NCBI GenBank assembly: GCA_902540805.1
Contig: CACBON010000002.1
Location: 91,322-134,184, forward strand
Direction: 5' to 3'
DNA length: 42,863 nt
DNA from: an uncultured Alphaproteobacteria bacterium
GTDB taxonomy: Bacteria; Pseudomonadota; Alphaproteobacteria; Methylaequorales; Methylaequoraceae
The notes under the pieces were generated by a model that worked only from the letters and a program-made list of their open reading frames with translations, searched no databases and was not told the origin of the DNA. Positions 42,195 to 42,863 of the stretch are shown here, one piece after another (the first letter of the stretch is position 1; each line of letters begins with the position of its first letter). A program made the translations under genes and the position numbers.

Positions 42195-42863
42195 ATGAAT
42201 AACAAATATTACTTGGACAAATCACAAACCTCAATAAATGATTTAATTCAAGACAATCTTGATCTTGTAAAGAAAATTGCCTGGCAATTGCATGGAAGGG
42301 TCCAGAATATTGTCGAAGTAGAGGATCTTATTCAGCAAGGAATGGAGGGTCTAGTGCATGCAGCTCAAAAATATTCACCCAAAGAGGGAGTAAATTTTGC
42401 TCAATATGCTCAGCTTAGAATTAGAGGTTCTATAATTGACTTTTTAAGAAAGAATTCCAACTTATGCAGAACAACAATTAAAAAAAAACAAGAGTTTGAA
42501 AAAACAAAACTTAATCTTGAAAAAAAATTAAATAGAAAGGCCACAGAATCAGAATTAATAGAATTTCTTGGTGTTTCACATGATGAATTTAATTATTGGA
42601 AAAAAGCTTTTGAAGCTAGTGTAGTTCAGAGTCTGGATACAGCCTATAATGAATACTCAATTCTTTTTGCAAGCAAGGAAGATGATCCAGAATCAAGTTT
42701 ACAAAACAAAGAACTAAAAAATCAAATTAGAGAAGCATTGAGCGTTTTAAATCAAAAAGAAGCTTTAGTTGCACAGTTGTATTATGTAGAGGAATTAAAC
42801 GTTTATGAAATTGCTGAAATTTTAGAAATAAGTACAGGCAGAATTTCTCAAATTAAAAAATCA
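42195..42863 (+). CDS. fliA: Flagellar sigma factor sigma-28, 3' end cut by window
   Basis: The frame runs from ATG 42195 to the window end: 223 residues with no stop. Region 2 is seen in LVKKIAWQLHGRVQNIVEVEDLIQQGMEGLVHAAQKY and FAQYAQLRIRGSIIDFLRK. A region 3-like segment reads KLNRKATESELIEFLGVS. Region 4 follows in VAQLYYVEELNVYEIAEILEISTGRISQIKKS. It is FliA/WhiG type. It is the fourth gene of the flhA-flhF-flhG-fliA run, and flgM 7 kb away encodes its antagonist. Confidence 0.92.
   Translation, partial: MNNKYYLDKSQTSINDLIQDNLDLVKKIAWQLHGRVQNIVEVEDLIQQGMEGLVHAAQKYSPKEGVNFAQYAQLRIRGSIIDFLRKNSNLCRTTIKKKQEFEKTKLNLEKKLNRKATESELIEFLGVSHDEFNYWKKAFEASVVQSLDTAYNEYSILFASKEDDPESSLQNKELKNQIREALSVLNQKEALVAQLYYVEELNVYEIAEILEISTGRISQIKKS

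Noticed and set aside
1-42863. CRISPR arrays, insertion sequences, prophage or att sites
   Set aside because: No spaced direct repeats, transposase or integrase motifs, or terminal inverted repeats were seen. tRNA-Ser is not followed by an integrase or a repeated 3' end.

Overview
The window is an AT-rich, gene-dense bacterial chromosome segment. Genes overlap by a few bases or lie tens of bases apart, and no gap exceeds 300 bp. Gene content and order point to an alphaproteobacterium with a streamlined genome, plausibly a marine planktonic lineage. Evidence includes holC-ndk, purN-purM, DUF2066-hdaA-rnd-aspS, the run ruvX to pyrB-pyrC-plsY-topA-rnr-DUF983-rpmG, and gatCAB; the lineage is inferred, not proven. 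I see no mobile element, CRISPR array or rRNA.

Region 1 (1-19.4 kb) is housekeeping. It holds the end of holC, then ndk, a 40-residue membrane peptide, purN and purM (purM apparently starts on ATT). DUF2066, hdaA, rnd and aspS follow. A nine-gene minus-strand run then goes from ruvX (16067) down to rpmG (6956): ruvX, a class III CoA-transferase, pyrB, a PyrC-like protein lacking the usual HxH metal motif, plsY, topA, a short RNase R, DUF983 and rpmG. gatCAB and tRNA-Ser(GCU) lie on the plus strand. AspRS carries the signature I associate with the non-discriminating type, which would feed GatCAB.

Region 2 (19.4-26.1 kb) is about light and stress: a MAPEG protein, a class I CPD photolyase, a photolyase-related protein without the normal iron-sulfur cysteines, a DUF393 thioredoxin-like protein and DUF2256, then a 1-Cys peroxiredoxin, an ornithine/lysine-type decarboxylase and an EamA transporter.

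Region 3 (26.3 kb to the end) is flagellar: flgBCDEF (minus) with a 1278-residue hook protein; an acidic protein of unknown function divergent from flgB; a lipoprotein; and a minus-strand operon flgP, flgT, a LysM protein, flgA, flgM, an flgN-like gene and a DUF2802-like gene. On the plus strand are flhA, flhF, flhG and the start of fliA. Both divergent junctions (flgB/unknown and flgP/flhA) carry matches to the -24/-12 sigma-54 promoter in both directions. The inferred scheme is sigma-54 for basal body, hook, export and accessory-ring genes, then FliA held by FlgM for late genes. This resembles Vibrio/Pseudomonas more than Caulobacter. The best candidate for something undescribed is the acidic protein at 32588-33577, whose promoter shares its -12 base pairs with that of flgB.
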